Source of the DNA: CAIXZV01 sp963697365
GTDB lineage: Bacteria; Chloroflexota; Limnocylindria; Limnocylindrales; CSP1-4
Assembly: GCA_963697365.1 (NCBI GenBank)
Contig: CAVONT010000017.1
Location: forward strand, 372,001-436,000
Length of the DNA: 64,000 nt
Direction of reading: 5' to 3'
Shown here: piece after piece, positions 8,552 through 18,551 of the stretch
Layout: each line of letters opens with the position of its first letter
Numbering within the stretch: the first letter of the stretch is position 1
The notes under the pieces: model-generated
Told to the model about the DNA's origin: nothing
Database searches by the model: none
What the model saw: only the letters and a program-made list of their open reading frames with translations
Made by a program: the position numbers and the translations under genes

Positions 8552-9577
8552 TCAGGCGACCGGACCGGTCGACTCGCGGATGCGCAGGACCATCGGCACG
8601 CGGGTGGTTCCCGGTTCGCCGGCCTCGTCGGGATGGTCGAGCATCGTGGCCACGCGCTCGACCGCGAGGCTCCCCATCTCGGCCTTCTGCTGGGCGACCG
8701 TGGTGAGGGCGGGTACCACCCACGACGCCGCCGAGATGTCATCGCAGCCGATGACGCTGACCTCCTGGGGGACGCGGACGCGCGCGCTGCGCATGGCGCG
8801 CAGGACGCCGATCGCGGTCAGGTCGTTGTGGCAGGCGATGGCCGTGACGCCGGTGTTCGCGGTCAGCAGGTCGCTGGCGGCGCGCTCGCCGCCGTCGAAG
8901 CCGGCATCGCCTCGCACGACGAACAGGTCCTCGTCGGGGACGCCGGCGGCCCGGCAGGCGGCCTGGAACCCCCGGAAGCGCGGGACGTCGGCGCTGAAGG
9001 CCTCGAGGCCGCGCACGTAGGCGAGACGGCGGTGCCCGAGCCCCAGCAGGTGCTCGGCGGCCAGGCGGGCGCCCGCCTCGTTGTCGCTGGTGACGACGGT
9101 GATCGGGACGCCGGAGGGCTCCGCGTTCACGACGACGACCGGGACGGGCGACGCGGCCAGCCAGCGCCAGCTCTCGTCGGAGATCTGCGAGGACGCGATG
9201 ATCAGCCCGTCGACGCGTCGGTCCACCATGAGGTCCAGGTACTCGACGGCACGGTGCTCGTCGTAGGCGGCGGAGCCCAGGATGATCGAGTACCCAAGGT
9301 CGCGCGCGGCCTGGTCGGCTGCCTGGACGAGCTCCGGGAAGAACGGGTTCTGGATGTCGGTGACGATCAGGCCCAGCGTCCGGGTCCGCTTCATGCGCAG
9401 CGAGCGGGCGACGCCGGACGGCCGGTAGTCGAGGGCGTCGACGGCCGCCATCACGGCGGCGGCCGTGTCGGGCTTGGGGTGGCCGATGCCCGCCAGCACG
9501 CGGCTGACCGTGGCGGTGGAGACGCCGGCGCGATCCGCGACGTCACGGATGGTGGCGGGGGCGGTCCGGTCGGTCAT
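8552..9577 (-). CDS. LacI-family repressor of the inositol cluster
   Basis: 341-residue repressor. The N-terminal helix-turn-helix TIRDVADRAGVSTATVSRVLAG is textbook LacI, followed by the hinge YRPSGVARSLRMKRT and a periplasmic-binding-protein-like sensor domain (LGLIVTDIQNPFFPELVQA to VSVIGCDDISAASWVVPALTTV). It is transcribed divergently from iolD1 across a region with three ATCGAT-type operators, which fits autoregulation and control of the cluster. The ligand is not readable from sequence; an inositol intermediate is the reasonable guess. ATG 9577 is chosen because the HTH begins a few residues later. Confidence 0.9.
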   Translation of the reverse strand: MTDRTAPATIRDVADRAGVSTATVSRVLAGIGHPKPDTAAAVMAAVDALDYRPSGVARSLRMKRTRTLGLIVTDIQNPFFPELVQAADQAARDLGYSIILGSAAYDEHRAVEYLDLMVDRRVDGLIIASSQISDESWRWLAASPVPVVVVNAEPSGVPITVVTSDNEAGARLAAEHLLGLGHRRLAYVRGLEAFSADVPRFRGFQAACRAAGVPDEDLFVVRGDAGFDGGERAASDLLTANTGVTAIACHNDLTAIGVLRAMRSARVRVPQEVSVIGCDDISAASWVVPALTTVAQQKAEMGSLAVERVATMLDHPDEAGEPGTTRVPMVLRIRESTGPVA

Positions 9578-9693
9578 GCCGGCATCGCGCGCGTGGCGGG
9601 AGCGGTGGCCCCGCGTCCTCCTGCCGGTCGATCCACCATCTCGCGCCGGGTGCCTCCGCACAGGTCTGCATCGCCGGGCATGGCGGCGATCAA

Positions 9694-9705
9694 GTAATCG
9701 ATTGC
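9694..9705. promoter_or_regulatory. LacI-type operator O1 in the lacI-iolD intergenic region
   Basis: GTAATCGATTGC, identical to the iolB1 operator at 3681. It lies 117 bases upstream of the lacI start and 25 bases from O2. Confidence 0.65.
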
Positions 9706-9718
9706 GAGCGTAGGCCGT

Positions 9719-9730
9719 GCAACCGATTGC
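9719..9730. promoter_or_regulatory. LacI-type operator O2
   Basis: GCAACCGATTGC; near-palindromic, same core with one change. Centre-to-centre distance to O1 is 25 bases, about two and a half helical turns. Confidence 0.55.
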
Positions 9731-9784
9731 GTCAAGCCCGACGGGCTCCGGGGACTTGCCGAACCGGGGTCGCGCCGGGTATGC

Positions 9785-9802
9785 TTGTAAACGATTGCAC
9801 AA
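9785..9802. promoter_or_regulatory. LacI-type operator O3, nearest iolD1
   Basis: TTGTAAACGATTGCACAA; the arms TTGT/ACAA and GTAA/TTGC give an extended near-palindrome. It lies 65 bases before the iolD1 start and could block its promoter. Confidence 0.6.
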
Positions 9803-9866
9803 GCGATCCGCACGCGGGGCCGCCACGGAGCGACGCGACCCTGTGCCCGGACGAGAGGAGCGTTCA

Positions 9867-11753
9867 GTGGGAACCGTACGGCTGACCGTCGGACAGGCGA
9901 TCGTCCGCTTCCTGGCCGCCCAGTACGTCGAGCGTGACGGCGTCGAGCAGCGCTTCATCGCCGGCGTCTGGGGCATCTTCGGGCACGGCAACGTGGCAGG
10001 CCTCGGCCAGGCCCTCGAGGAGCTCGGCGACGAGTACGCGATGCCGTACTACCGGCCGCAGAACGAGCAGGGCCAGGTCCACATCGCCACCGCCTTCGCG
10101 AAGCACAACAACCGCCTGCGCGCCTTCGCCTGCACCAGCTCCATCGGCCCGGGCGCCACGAACATGATCACCGGCGCCGCCACCGCGACCGTCAACCGGC
10201 TCCCGGTCCTCCTCCTCCCGTCCGACTACTTCGCCAACCGCCTGGTCGACCCTGTCCTCCAGCAGATCGAGCACCCGATGGAGCACGACGTGTCCGCCTC
10301 GGACGCGTTCCGCCCCGTGTCGCGCTACTTCGACCGCATCTCCCGCCCCGAGCAGCTCCTCTCCAGCCTGCCCGAGGCGTTCCGGGTCCTGACCGACCCT
10401 GCCGAGACCGGTGCCGTGACGGTGTCCCTGCCCGAGGACGTCCAGGCCGAGGTCTGGGACTGGCCCGAGCGCTTCTTCGAGAAGCGGGTCTGGCGCGTGC
10501 GGCGGCCCCGGCCCGAGGCAGAGCTCGTGGACGAGGTCGTGGAGCTCGTCAAGGGCGCCAGGCGCCCGCTGATCGTGGCCGGGGGCGGTGCGATCTACGC
10601 CGGCGCGGAGGCCGTGCTCGACACGCTTGCCACGACGTACGGCATCCCGGTCTCGGAGTCCCAGGCCGGCAAGGGCGTCCTGCCCTGGAACCACCCGTAC
10701 AACGTGGGCCCGATCGGCTCCGCTGGTGGCCTTGCCGCGAACCGGCTGGCCAAGGAGGCCGACCTCGTCATCGGTGTCGGCACGCGCATGGGCGACTTCG
10801 TGACGGCGTCACGCTCCGCGTTCCAGGACCCGGACGTCACGTTCGTCGGCATCAACATCAACAGCTTCGACGCCTCCAAGATGCGCTCCCTGCCGCTGAT
10901 CGGCGACGCACGCGAGGCGCTCAAGGCCATCGCATCCGGTCTGGCCGCGGCGGGCGCCACGGGCACCAGCCAGGAGTACCGCCAGGTGGTGGCGGCGCTC
11001 AAGACCGAGTGGGACGAGATCGTCTCGCAGCACCGCGCGCCCAACGGCGAGCCCGGCGACCTGTCCCAGCCCGAGGTCATCGGCATCGTCAACGACGCCG
11101 TCGGCGGGCACGCGACCATGATCTGCGCGGCCGGCTCGCTCCCGGGCGACCTGCTCAAGCTCTGGCGGCCCGAGGACAGCAAGGCCTACCACCTCGAGTA
11201 CGGCTACTCCTGCATGGGCTACGAGATCCCCGCGGGCATCGGCGTTGCGCTGGCCGAGCCCGGCCGCGAGATCGTCGTGGCCATCGGCGACGGCACCTAC
11301 CTCATGCTCAACTCCGAGATCGTCACCGCGGTGGCCGAGGGCCTGAAGATGACGATCGTCGTCTTCGACAACCACGGCTACCAGTGCATCAAGGACCTCG
11401 CCTGGAACTGCGGCGTGCCCCAGTTCGGCAACGAGCTCCGGTTCCGCGAGGCCGGGACCGGGCGCCTGACCGGCGGCTACATCCCCGTCGACTTCGCGAA
11501 GCACGCGGAGTCCATGGGCGCGCTCGGCCTCCGCGCCGGCACCGAGGACGAGATCAGGGCCGCGATCGAGCAGGCCCGCGCCCACGACGGCGTCACGGTC
11601 ATCCACGTCGCCGTCTCGCCGGACAAGCGTGCCCCCGGCTACGACACCTGGTGGGATGTCCCGGTGGCCGAGGTCTCCGGCTCCGACCTGGTCAACGCCG
11701 CCCGCGTCAAGTACGAGGGCAACCTGTCCAGGCAGCGCGCCGAGCTGCTCTAG
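9867..11753 (+). CDS. iolD: 3D-(3,5/4)-trihydroxycyclohexane-1,2-dione hydrolase (IolD), copy 1
   Basis: 628-residue thiamine-diphosphate enzyme that opens the ring of the diketo-inositol intermediate to 5-deoxy-glucuronate. The N-terminal Pyr domain carries the ThDP-activating glutamate E67 (NEQGQVHIATAFA), with GPGATNMITGAAT downstream. The C-terminal PP domain has the GDG motif at residues 474-476 running into TIVVFDNHGYQ, the magnesium/ThDP site. WGIFGHGNVAG near residue 30 is an IolD hallmark. I choose GTG 9867, preceded by GAGAGGAG, because the upstream frame is unconserved. Length matches the family. It is the first gene of the long operon running to about 21.7 kb and has a paralogue at 14647. 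Confidence 0.95.
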   Translation: MGTVRLTVGQAIVRFLAAQYVERDGVEQRFIAGVWGIFGHGNVAGLGQALEELGDEYAMPYYRPQNEQGQVHIATAFAKHNNRLRAFACTSSIGPGATNMITGAATATVNRLPVLLLPSDYFANRLVDPVLQQIEHPMEHDVSASDAFRPVSRYFDRISRPEQLLSSLPEAFRVLTDPAETGAVTVSLPEDVQAEVWDWPERFFEKRVWRVRRPRPEAELVDEVVELVKGARRPLIVAGGGAIYAGAEAVLDTLATTYGIPVSESQAGKGVLPWNHPYNVGPIGSAGGLAANRLAKEADLVIGVGTRMGDFVTASRSAFQDPDVTFVGININSFDASKMRSLPLIGDAREALKAIASGLAAAGATGTSQEYRQVVAALKTEWDEIVSQHRAPNGEPGDLSQPEVIGIVNDAVGGHATMICAAGSLPGDLLKLWRPEDSKAYHLEYGYSCMGYEIPAGIGVALAEPGREIVVAIGDGTYLMLNSEIVTAVAEGLKMTIVVFDNHGYQCIKDLAWNCGVPQFGNELRFREAGTGRLTGGYIPVDFAKHAESMGALGLRAGTEDEIRAAIEQARAHDGVTVIHVAVSPDKRAPGYDTWWDVPVAEVSGSDLVNAARVKYEGNLSRQRAELL

Positions 11754-11803
11754 GCCGTCCGTCCGCCTCCTCGCCGCGCACCGCGGCACTCCAAGGAGCC
11801 TCG

Positions 11804-12683
11804 ATGAGGATCGCAACCGCGCCCGTCAACTGGAACAGCCCCGACGTCCCCGAGTACCGCCCGTGGCTGCCCTACGAGCGGATGATGGACGAGTTCGTGG
11901 AGGCCGGCTACGACGCCACCGAGTGGGGTCCGGGCATGCCCGAGGACCCGGCCGAGCTCAAGGTCGAGCTGGACAAGCGCGGCCTCGAGATGGTGGGGGC
12001 GTTCGTCGGGCTGCCGTTCCGGGACAAGGACCGCTACGACGAGGCGATGGAGCGCGGCCTCACGATCGCGCACCGCCTGCACGCCGCCGGTGGCAGGCTG
12101 CTGATCGCCGCCGAGGCCGGCGATGACCGCCGCCGCGGCGAGGCCGGCCACGTCGACGAGGCGAATGGCCTCACCGACGAGCAGTGGTCGAACCTCGCGC
12201 AAGGCCTCCATGACCTCGCCGACCGGATCGCCCCGCTGGGCATGAGCGTCGTCTTCCACAACCACGTGGGCACCTACGTGGAGACCCAGGCCGAGACCGA
12301 GCGCTTCCTCGATGAGACCGATCCGGCGAAGGTCGGCTGGTGCCTCGACATCGGCCACCTCGCCTACGGCGGCGGCAACAGCCTCGCGATGCTGGCCGCG
12401 TACGGTGACCGGGTCCGGCACATCCATCTCAAGGACGTTGACGGCGCCATCCTCGAGCAGGCCAGGGCCGGGGAGTGGTCGTTCGGCACGGCGCTCAAGG
12501 CGTACATCTTCCCGCCGCTGGGCGAGGGGATCGCGCAGGTCGAGGCGGTGGTCGACGACCTGCTGCGCCGCGGCTACGACGGCTGGTTCGTCCTGGAGCA
12601 GGACACGTGCGTGGGCGATCCGAAGGACGTCGCCCGCGTCAACCGCGAGTGGCTGGAGGCGAGGCTGGCAGCCCGCGGGGTGA
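11804..12683 (+). CDS. iolE: Myo-inosose-2 dehydratase (IolE), reads in frame into transketolase
   Basis: TIM-barrel metalloenzyme that dehydrates 2-keto-myo-inositol to the diketone used by IolD. Starts MRIATAPVNWNS, the IolE opening; VVFHNHVGTYVET, WCLDIGHLAYGG and VRHIHLKDV carry the metal ligands, and WFVLEQDT closes the barrel. AAGGAG at 11793-11798 supports ATG 11804. In the given sequence there is no stop after VNREWLEARLAARG and the frame continues into the next protein. A GGGG run (12677-12680) sits directly before TGA 12681; one G fewer would give a normal IolE stop and a separate transketolase start at 12695. I therefore end the gene here. A true fusion cannot be excluded. Confidence 0.88.
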
Positions 12684-12694
12684 CCGACCGGCTG

Positions 12695-13615
12695 ATGGCG
12701 CCGCTCACCGCCGCCCGTATCGCGGAGCTCGAGGCGATCGCCAGGCGCGGCCGCCTCCTGCTGGTCGACACCGTCGCCCGGGCCCAGGCCGGCCACATGG
12801 GCGGACCGCTGTCCGCGATGGACATGCTGGTCGCCCTCTACTTCGAGGTGCTGCGCATCGACCCGGATCGTCCCGACTGGCCCGAGCGCGACCGCTTCGT
12901 CCTCTCGAAGGGCCACTCGGGCGTCGGGCTGTACACCGTGCTCGCGATGCGCGGCTACTTCCCGGAGAGCGAGCTCGCCACCTTCGACACGGGCGACAGC
13001 CGTCTCCAGAGCCACCCCGACATGCACCTTGCGCCGGGATCGACGCGTCGGTCGGATCGCTCGGGCAGGGGTTCTCCATGGCCCTCGGGATCTCGATGGG
13101 CCTGCGCCGGCGGGCCAACCCGGCCCACGTCTTCGCGATGCTCGGCGACGGCGAGCTGCAGGAGGGCCAGGCCTGGGAGGCGATCCACGTGGCGCCGCGG
13201 TACGGGGCCGGCAACCTGGCGGCCATCCTGGACTGGAACGGGATGCAGCAGTACGGCTGGCGCCTCGAGGCCGGCGAGGAGCACCGGGGCAGCCGGCGCG
13301 ACCCGTGGGCCGGCGTGGACCTCCGGGCGGCCCTGACCGCCTTCGGCTGGCGCGTCCTCGAGATCGACGGGCACGACATGGGGCAGATCGCCGCCGCATG
13401 CGAGGACGCGCGGGCCGCGGGCTCCGGATCCACGCCCACGATGATCCTGGCCCGCACCCAGAAGGGGAAGGGAGTCGTGGCGACCGAGGGTCGCGCCGAG
13501 TGGCATGCCCGCGCACCCCAGCCCGCTGAGCACGCCGCGTTCCGCGCCGAGCTGCTCGGGGCCGACGACCCGCCGCACCGACGCACCCGCCGCCGGCGGG
13601 GAGGACCAGGCATGA
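12695..13615 (+). CDS. Transketolase, N-terminal (ThDP-binding) subunit, frameshifted
   Basis: The PP half of a split transketolase. From ATG 12695: ARAQAGHMGGPLSAMDMLVALYF, RFVLSKGHSGVGLY and PDMHLAPG in one frame, then GIDASVGSLGQGFSMALG, the ThDP/Mg motif GDGELQEGQAWEA and LDWNGMQQYG in the next. The switch falls on a GGG run at 13036-13038; one extra G restores PGIDAS, as the family requires. Another indel near 13560-13580 would give an ending ...APAAGGEDQA with the stop overlapping the next start as ATGA (13612-13615). Together with the C-terminal subunit it would transfer two-carbon units between sugar phosphates. Its presence inside an inositol cluster is unusual. Confidence 0.85.
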
Positions 13616-14562
13616 GCAAGGCGCAGCGCGAGGTGTGGGCGGAGACGCTCATCGAGATCGCCGCGGAGAACCCGGACCTGCTCGTGCTCGATGCGGACCT
13701 CGCGTCATCCACGCAGGCGGCCAGGTTCGAGACCGCCTACCCGGACCGGTTCCTCCAGATGGGCATCGCCGAGCAGAACATGGTCTCGGTGGCAGCGGGC
13801 CTCTCGTTCGAGGGGTTCGTGCCCTGGCTGAGCTCGTTCGGGATCTTCTTCTCGCACCGGGCGCTCGACCAGGTGCGCATGTCCGTCGCACAGACCCATG
13901 CCAACGTCAAGATCGGCGCGGCGTACACGGGCATCAAGGCGGGCCTCGGCGGCAAGACGCACGTGGACATCGCCGACATCGCCATCGTGCGGGCGCTGCC
14001 CGGGATGACCCTGCTCTGCCCGGCCGATGCCACCGAGGTGGCCGCGATGACGCGCTGGGCCACCGCCCACCAGGGACCGGTGTGGCTGCGCCTCGACCGC
14101 GAGTCGGAAGCGGACGTGTTCGGGCCGGACTACGTGTTCGAACCCGGGCGCGTGCTGCGGCTGCGTGAGGGCAGCGACGTGCTCCTCGTCTCGACCGGCC
14201 AGCAGACGGCACGGACGCTCGCCGCCGCAGAGCTGCTGGACCAGCAGGGGATCAGCGCCGGTGTCCTGCACGTGCCCACGATCAAGCCCGTGGATGCCGG
14301 GGCCATCGCGGCCGCCTGCGCCGGCGTCCCGTACATCGTCACCACCGAGGAGCACTCGGTCATCGGCGGCCTCGGCGCTCTCGTGGCCGAGATCGTGACC
14401 GCCGCCGTCCCGCGACCGGTGTTCCGTATCGGCGTCGAGGACACCTGGATCGAATCGGCGCCGAACGCGTTCCTGCTCGACAAGCACGGGCTGACCCCGG
14501 AACGGGTCGCGGCCCGGGTCGCCGGGCAGGTCACGCGCGCGATCGGCAACCGCCCCCGCTAG
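13612..14562 (+). CDS. Transketolase, C-terminal (pyrimidine-binding) subunit
   Basis: 316-residue partner of the preceding gene. The catalytic ThDP glutamate is E54 in MGIAEQNMVSVAAGLS. SSFGIFFSHRALDQVRMSVA, the substrate-side GAYTG-like segment IGAAYTGIKAGLGGKTH and the phosphate-region VWLRLDRES follow, then a C-terminal domain with VLHVPTIKPVDAGAI and TTEEHSVIGGLG. GGGGAGG upstream supports ATG 13612. Intact. Split transketolases occur in other sugar pathways, and here the pair is placed between iolE and iolD2. Sedoheptulose 7-phosphate or fructose 6-phosphate produced by the transaldolases are candidate donors (inference). Confidence 0.9.
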   Translation: MSKAQREVWAETLIEIAAENPDLLVLDADLASSTQAARFETAYPDRFLQMGIAEQNMVSVAAGLSFEGFVPWLSSFGIFFSHRALDQVRMSVAQTHANVKIGAAYTGIKAGLGGKTHVDIADIAIVRALPGMTLLCPADATEVAAMTRWATAHQGPVWLRLDRESEADVFGPDYVFEPGRVLRLREGSDVLLVSTGQQTARTLAAAELLDQQGISAGVLHVPTIKPVDAGAIAAACAGVPYIVTTEEHSVIGGLGALVAEIVTAAVPRPVFRIGVEDTWIESAPNAFLLDKHGLTPERVAARVAGQVTRAIGNRPR

Positions 14563-14646
14563 TCCGCCACACCACCACACTGCCACTCCGACCCACCGCC
14601 CCAGCACCACCACCACCAGCCCGACGCTCACGAGGAGGCACGACAG

Positions 14647-16554
14647 ATGGCCACGATCCGCCTGACCACTGGCCAGGCCGTCATCAACTACCTGGCGATG
14701 CAGCACGTCGAGCGCGACGGGGTCGAGCACCGCTTCTTCGCGGGTCTCTGGGGCATCTTCGGCCACGGCAACATCGGCGGCGTTGCCCAGGCGATCCAGC
14801 AGGCCGAGGCGGACTTCCCGTACTACCTGACCCGCAACGAGCAGTCGATGGTCCACGCGGCCGTCGGCTACGCGAAGCTCAAGAACCGCCTCGGCGCGTT
14901 CGCGTGCCTGACCTCCATCGGCCCGGGCGCCACGAACATGGTCACCGGCGCCGCATCGGCAACCATCAACCACGTGCCGGTGCTGCTGATGGCGGGCGAC
15001 GCGTTCGCGGAGCGCGTCCAGAGCCCGGTCCTCCAGCAGCTCGAGTACCAGGGCAGCCAGGACACCAGCGCGAACGACACGTTCCGCCCGGTCGTCCGGT
15101 ACTGGGACCGGATCAACCGTCCGGAGCAGGTCATCACCGTCATGCCCGAGGTGATGCGCATCCTCACCTCGCCCGCCGAGACGGGCGCCGTGTTCCTGGG
15201 CCTGCCGCAGGACATCCAGACCTACGCGTTCGACTACCCGGTGGAGATGTTCGGCAAGCGTGTGTGGGCGATCCCGCGCAACCGGCCGGACCGGGACTCC
15301 CTCGCGGCGGCTGCCGCCTGGATCCGCGAGGCGAAGCGCCCGGTCATCTTCGCGGGCGGCGGTGTCCGCTACAGCGAGGCCACCGACGCCCTGCGCGCCT
15401 TCGCCGAGCAGACCGGCATCCCCGTCGCCGAGACCCACGCCGGCAAGGGCTCGATGCCCTACGACCACCCGCTGAGCCTGGGCGGGGCCGGCGTGTCCGG
15501 CACGCTCGCGGCGAACGTGATCGGGCCGGAGGCGGATCTCGTCATCGGCATCGGCACGCGGTTCACGGACTTCCCGACCGCGTCCAAGACCGCCTTCCAG
15601 GAGCCGGACGTCCGGTTCATCAACATCAACGTGGCCGAGTTCGACGCCTACAAGCACGCAGCGATCCCGCTGGTCGGGGATGCGCGCGCGACGCTCGAGG
15701 AGCTGGCGGTGGCCCTGGGCGACTACTCGACCGACGCTGCCTACCGCGAGCGCGTCGCCGCCCTCAACCGCGAGTGGGACGCCGAGGTGACCCGCGTCTA
15801 CAACCACAGCGTGGGCGAGATCCTGACCCAGGGCGAGGTCATCGGCGCGGTGGAAGCCTCAACGGACCCGCGCGATGTCGTCGTGACCTCGGCCGGCTCC
15901 CTGCCCGGCGACCTGCTCAAGCTGTGGCGCTCCCGCGATCCGCAGTCCTACCAGGTGGAGTACGGCTACTCCACGATGGGCTACGAGATCGCCGGCGGTG
16001 TGGGCGCGAAGCTCGCCGCGCCGGACCGCGAGGTCATCGTCATGGTGGGCGACGGCTCATTCCAGATGATGGCCAACGAGATCACGACGGCCGTCCAGGA
16101 GGGTCTCAAGCTCACGATCGTGATCGTGGACAACAAGGGCTACTCCAGCGTCGGCCGGGTGTCCGAGCAGGTGGGCGCCGAGGGCTTCGGCTGCCACTAC
16201 CGCTACCGCGGCCCGTCGGGCGCGTACGACGGCCCGGTGATGCAGCTGGACTTCGTGAAGATGTGCCAGGGCATGGGCGCGAAGGCGCTGGAGGTCTCGA
16301 CGCTCCCGGAGCTGCGCGCGGCCCTTGCCGACGCCCGCGCCGGCACTGAGACCGTGTGCATCGTGGTCCAGACGGACTGGGACGAGCGGGTCAAGGGCTA
16401 CGCGAACTCGTGGTGGGAGATGGCCACGCCGATGGTCTCCGAGATGCCCGCGGTCAACGAGGCCCGCGTGAGCTTCGACGAGAACAAGGGCCGCCAGCGG
16501 TACCTCATGATCCCGGGTGCGCCCTACCAGGATCCCTCGCGCTTCACGCGCTGA
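14647..16554 (+). CDS. iolD: IolD paralogue, copy 2 (ThDP-dependent ring hydrolase)
   Basis: 635-residue ThDP enzyme similar to copy 1 along its whole length. The activating glutamate is E65 (TRNEQSMVHAAVGYA) and GDG is at residues 468-470 (VGDGSFQMMANEI) leading to IVIVDNKGYSSVGR. WGIFGHGNIGG is again present. A GAGGAGG site precedes ATG 14647. Both copies keep all catalytic motifs, so they may act on different inositol isomers or simply raise flux. The 84 bases between the transketolase and this gene are C-rich and hold no gene. The stop is followed after 20 bases by iolB2. Confidence 0.93.
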   Translation: MATIRLTTGQAVINYLAMQHVERDGVEHRFFAGLWGIFGHGNIGGVAQAIQQAEADFPYYLTRNEQSMVHAAVGYAKLKNRLGAFACLTSIGPGATNMVTGAASATINHVPVLLMAGDAFAERVQSPVLQQLEYQGSQDTSANDTFRPVVRYWDRINRPEQVITVMPEVMRILTSPAETGAVFLGLPQDIQTYAFDYPVEMFGKRVWAIPRNRPDRDSLAAAAAWIREAKRPVIFAGGGVRYSEATDALRAFAEQTGIPVAETHAGKGSMPYDHPLSLGGAGVSGTLAANVIGPEADLVIGIGTRFTDFPTASKTAFQEPDVRFININVAEFDAYKHAAIPLVGDARATLEELAVALGDYSTDAAYRERVAALNREWDAEVTRVYNHSVGEILTQGEVIGAVEASTDPRDVVVTSAGSLPGDLLKLWRSRDPQSYQVEYGYSTMGYEIAGGVGAKLAAPDREVIVMVGDGSFQMMANEITTAVQEGLKLTIVIVDNKGYSSVGRVSEQVGAEGFGCHYRYRGPSGAYDGPVMQLDFVKMCQGMGAKALEVSTLPELRAALADARAGTETVCIVVQTDWDERVKGYANSWWEMATPMVSEMPAVNEARVSFDENKGRQRYLMIPGAPYQDPSRFTR

Positions 16555-16574
16555 CGGCCGGGGGGAGCAGAGCG

Positions 16575-17426
16575 ATGACCTCACTCGTCCGTCCGGCGCG
16601 CGCGCCGGACGCCGACGGCGCCATCCACCGGCTGACACCGGTCGCGGCCGGCTGGACGTGGACCTCGTTCGACGTCCACCGGCTCGCGCCGGGTGGCCGG
16701 GTGGCCCGTGCCGGCGACGGGCAGGAGGTGCTCGTCCTCGTGCTCGAGGGGACCGCCCGGGTCCGGGCCGGTGCCCTCGATGCGGGTCCCGTGGGCACGC
16801 GGTCGAGCGTCTTCGACGAGCCGCCCGCCGGCGTGGTCATCGTGGCGCCGGGCGATGACGTGGAGGTCACGGCCGAGACCGAGGTGCTCCTCGCTGTTGC
16901 GGCAGCGCCGGGCGGCGATGTCCGGCGCACCGCGGTGGTGGACCCGGGCTCGATCCTGGTCGAGAGCCGCGGGAGCGGTCCCGCGACCCGGATGATCAAG
17001 AACCTGCTGCCGCCCTCGGCGGAGGCCGGACGTCTGATCGCCGTGGAGGCGTACACGCCCGGTGGCAACTGGTCCAGCTACCCGCCCCACAAGCACGACA
17101 CGGACAACCCGCCCCACGAGTCGCAGCTGGAGGAGCTGTACTTCTACCGCTTCGCTCGCCCGACCGGGTTCGCCGTCCAGCGGGTCTACACGCCGGACCG
17201 CTCCCTCGACGAGACGCTGACGGCGCGCGACCTCGACGTGATCCTCGTGCCCCGCGGCTACCACGTGGTCGGGGCGGCGGCAGGCTACGACTGCTGGTAC
17301 CTCAACGTCATGGCCGGCCCGGAGCGCGTGTGGCGCTTCACGGTGGACCCCGACCACCAGTGGCTCATGGACTGGGACCCGACCCGGCCGGCTGCAGCGG
17401 GGCAGGGAAGGGGCGTGCGGCCATGA
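16575..17426 (+). CDS. iolB: 5-deoxy-glucuronate isomerase (IolB), copy 2
   Basis: 283-residue paralogue of iolB1 with the same architecture: VYTPGGNWSSYPPHKHD-type metal site (reads AYTPGGNWSSYPPHKHDTD here), LEELYFYRFARPTGFAVQRVYTPDRSLDE and the WYLNVMAGPERVW C-terminal strand. GGGGGAG precedes ATG 16575. The stop overlaps the start of the second transaldolase as ATGA (17423-17426), so the two are probably translationally coupled. This repeats the iolB-transaldolase order of the first unit. Intact. Confidence 0.93.
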   Translation: MTSLVRPARAPDADGAIHRLTPVAAGWTWTSFDVHRLAPGGRVARAGDGQEVLVLVLEGTARVRAGALDAGPVGTRSSVFDEPPAGVVIVAPGDDVEVTAETEVLLAVAAAPGGDVRRTAVVDPGSILVESRGSGPATRMIKNLLPPSAEAGRLIAVEAYTPGGNWSSYPPHKHDTDNPPHESQLEELYFYRFARPTGFAVQRVYTPDRSLDETLTARDLDVILVPRGYHVVGAAAGYDCWYLNVMAGPERVWRFTVDPDHQWLMDWDPTRPAAAGQGRGVRP

Positions 17427-18509
17427 CAACCAGCATCCTGCTCGAGGGCGTGCGCCGGACCGGCACCGAGATCTGGAACGACTCGTGCGGTCCCGCCGAC
17501 CTCGAGTACGCGATCGACAACGGCGCGACCGGTGCCACGTCCAACCCGCCCATCGTGCTCGGCATCGTCCGGGCCGAGGGGCCGGTGTGGCGTACCCGGG
17601 CACGCGAGCTCGCGGCGGCCAACCCCACCTGGGGTGAGGTCGAGACCGCCTGGGCGCTGATCGAGGAGGTGGCCGCCCGCGGCGCCGGCATCCTCGAGCC
17701 GGTCCACCGCTCGACCGGCGGTGCGCAGGGACGGATCTCGGCCCAGGTGAGCCCCACCCACGCCCGCGATGCGGACGCCATGGTCGAGCAGGCAGTCCGC
17801 CTGTCCTCGCTGGCGCCCAACATGCAGGTCAAGCTCCCGGTCACCGCGGCAGGGCTCGTGGCGATCGAGGAGTCGGTGGCGCGTGGGATCGAGATCAACG
17901 CGACGCTCAACTTCACCGTTGCCGGCGCGATCGCGGTGGCCGAGGCCGTGGAGCGCGGCCTGGATCGCCGGGCCGCGTCGGGTGCCACGGGCGACCTGCA
18001 CCCGGTCTGCACCCTGATGGTGGGCCGCACGGACGACTGGGTGAAGGCCGCCTGCGAGCGCGACGACATCCTGCTCACGCCCGGCCGGGCCGAGTGGGCC
18101 GGGATTGCCGTGTTCAAGCGCGCCTACCGGCATCTACCGGGAGCGCGGCTACCGCACGCGCCTGCTGGCCGGCGCCTTCCGCCACCACCTGCCGTGGACC
18201 CAGCTCCTCGGCGGCGACATCGTCATCACCATCCCACCGGCCTGGCAGCACTGGCTCAACGCATCCGGCCTGCCGGTGGAGCCGCGGATCGACGAGCCGG
18301 TGGACCCGGCGATCGTCGACGAGCTGCTGGAACGCGCCCCGGAGTTCCGGCCCGCGTACGAGCCCGACGGCCTGACCGTGCCGGAGCTCGAGCAGTACGG
18401 CGCATCCCTGCGCACCATGCGCCAGTTCCTGGGCGCGTACGCGGACCTCCAGGTCGAGGTGCGCGACGTCCTTGTCCCCAATCCCGACCGCAAGGCCGCG
18501 AGGCCGTAG
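17423..18509 (+). CDS. Transaldolase-family protein, copy 2 (one-base frameshift)
   Basis: Paralogue of the 4735 gene. Schiff-base lysine K137 lies in NMQVKLPVTAAG; GATGATSNPPIV and EWAGIAVFKRAY are conserved. The frame changes at the CC of 18127-18128: KRAY continues as GIYRERGYRTRLLAGAFRHH only if one C is removed, so a single extra base is likely. With that correction the protein is about 361 residues, like copy 1. Coupled to iolB2 by an ATGA overlap and followed after 42 bases by iolG. Proposed role as for copy 1; two transaldolases may use different acceptors or diastereomers. Confidence 0.85.
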
Positions 18510-18551
18510 GCAACCCCACAACGCAGCGTCCAACCACGCAGGAGGACCGGC

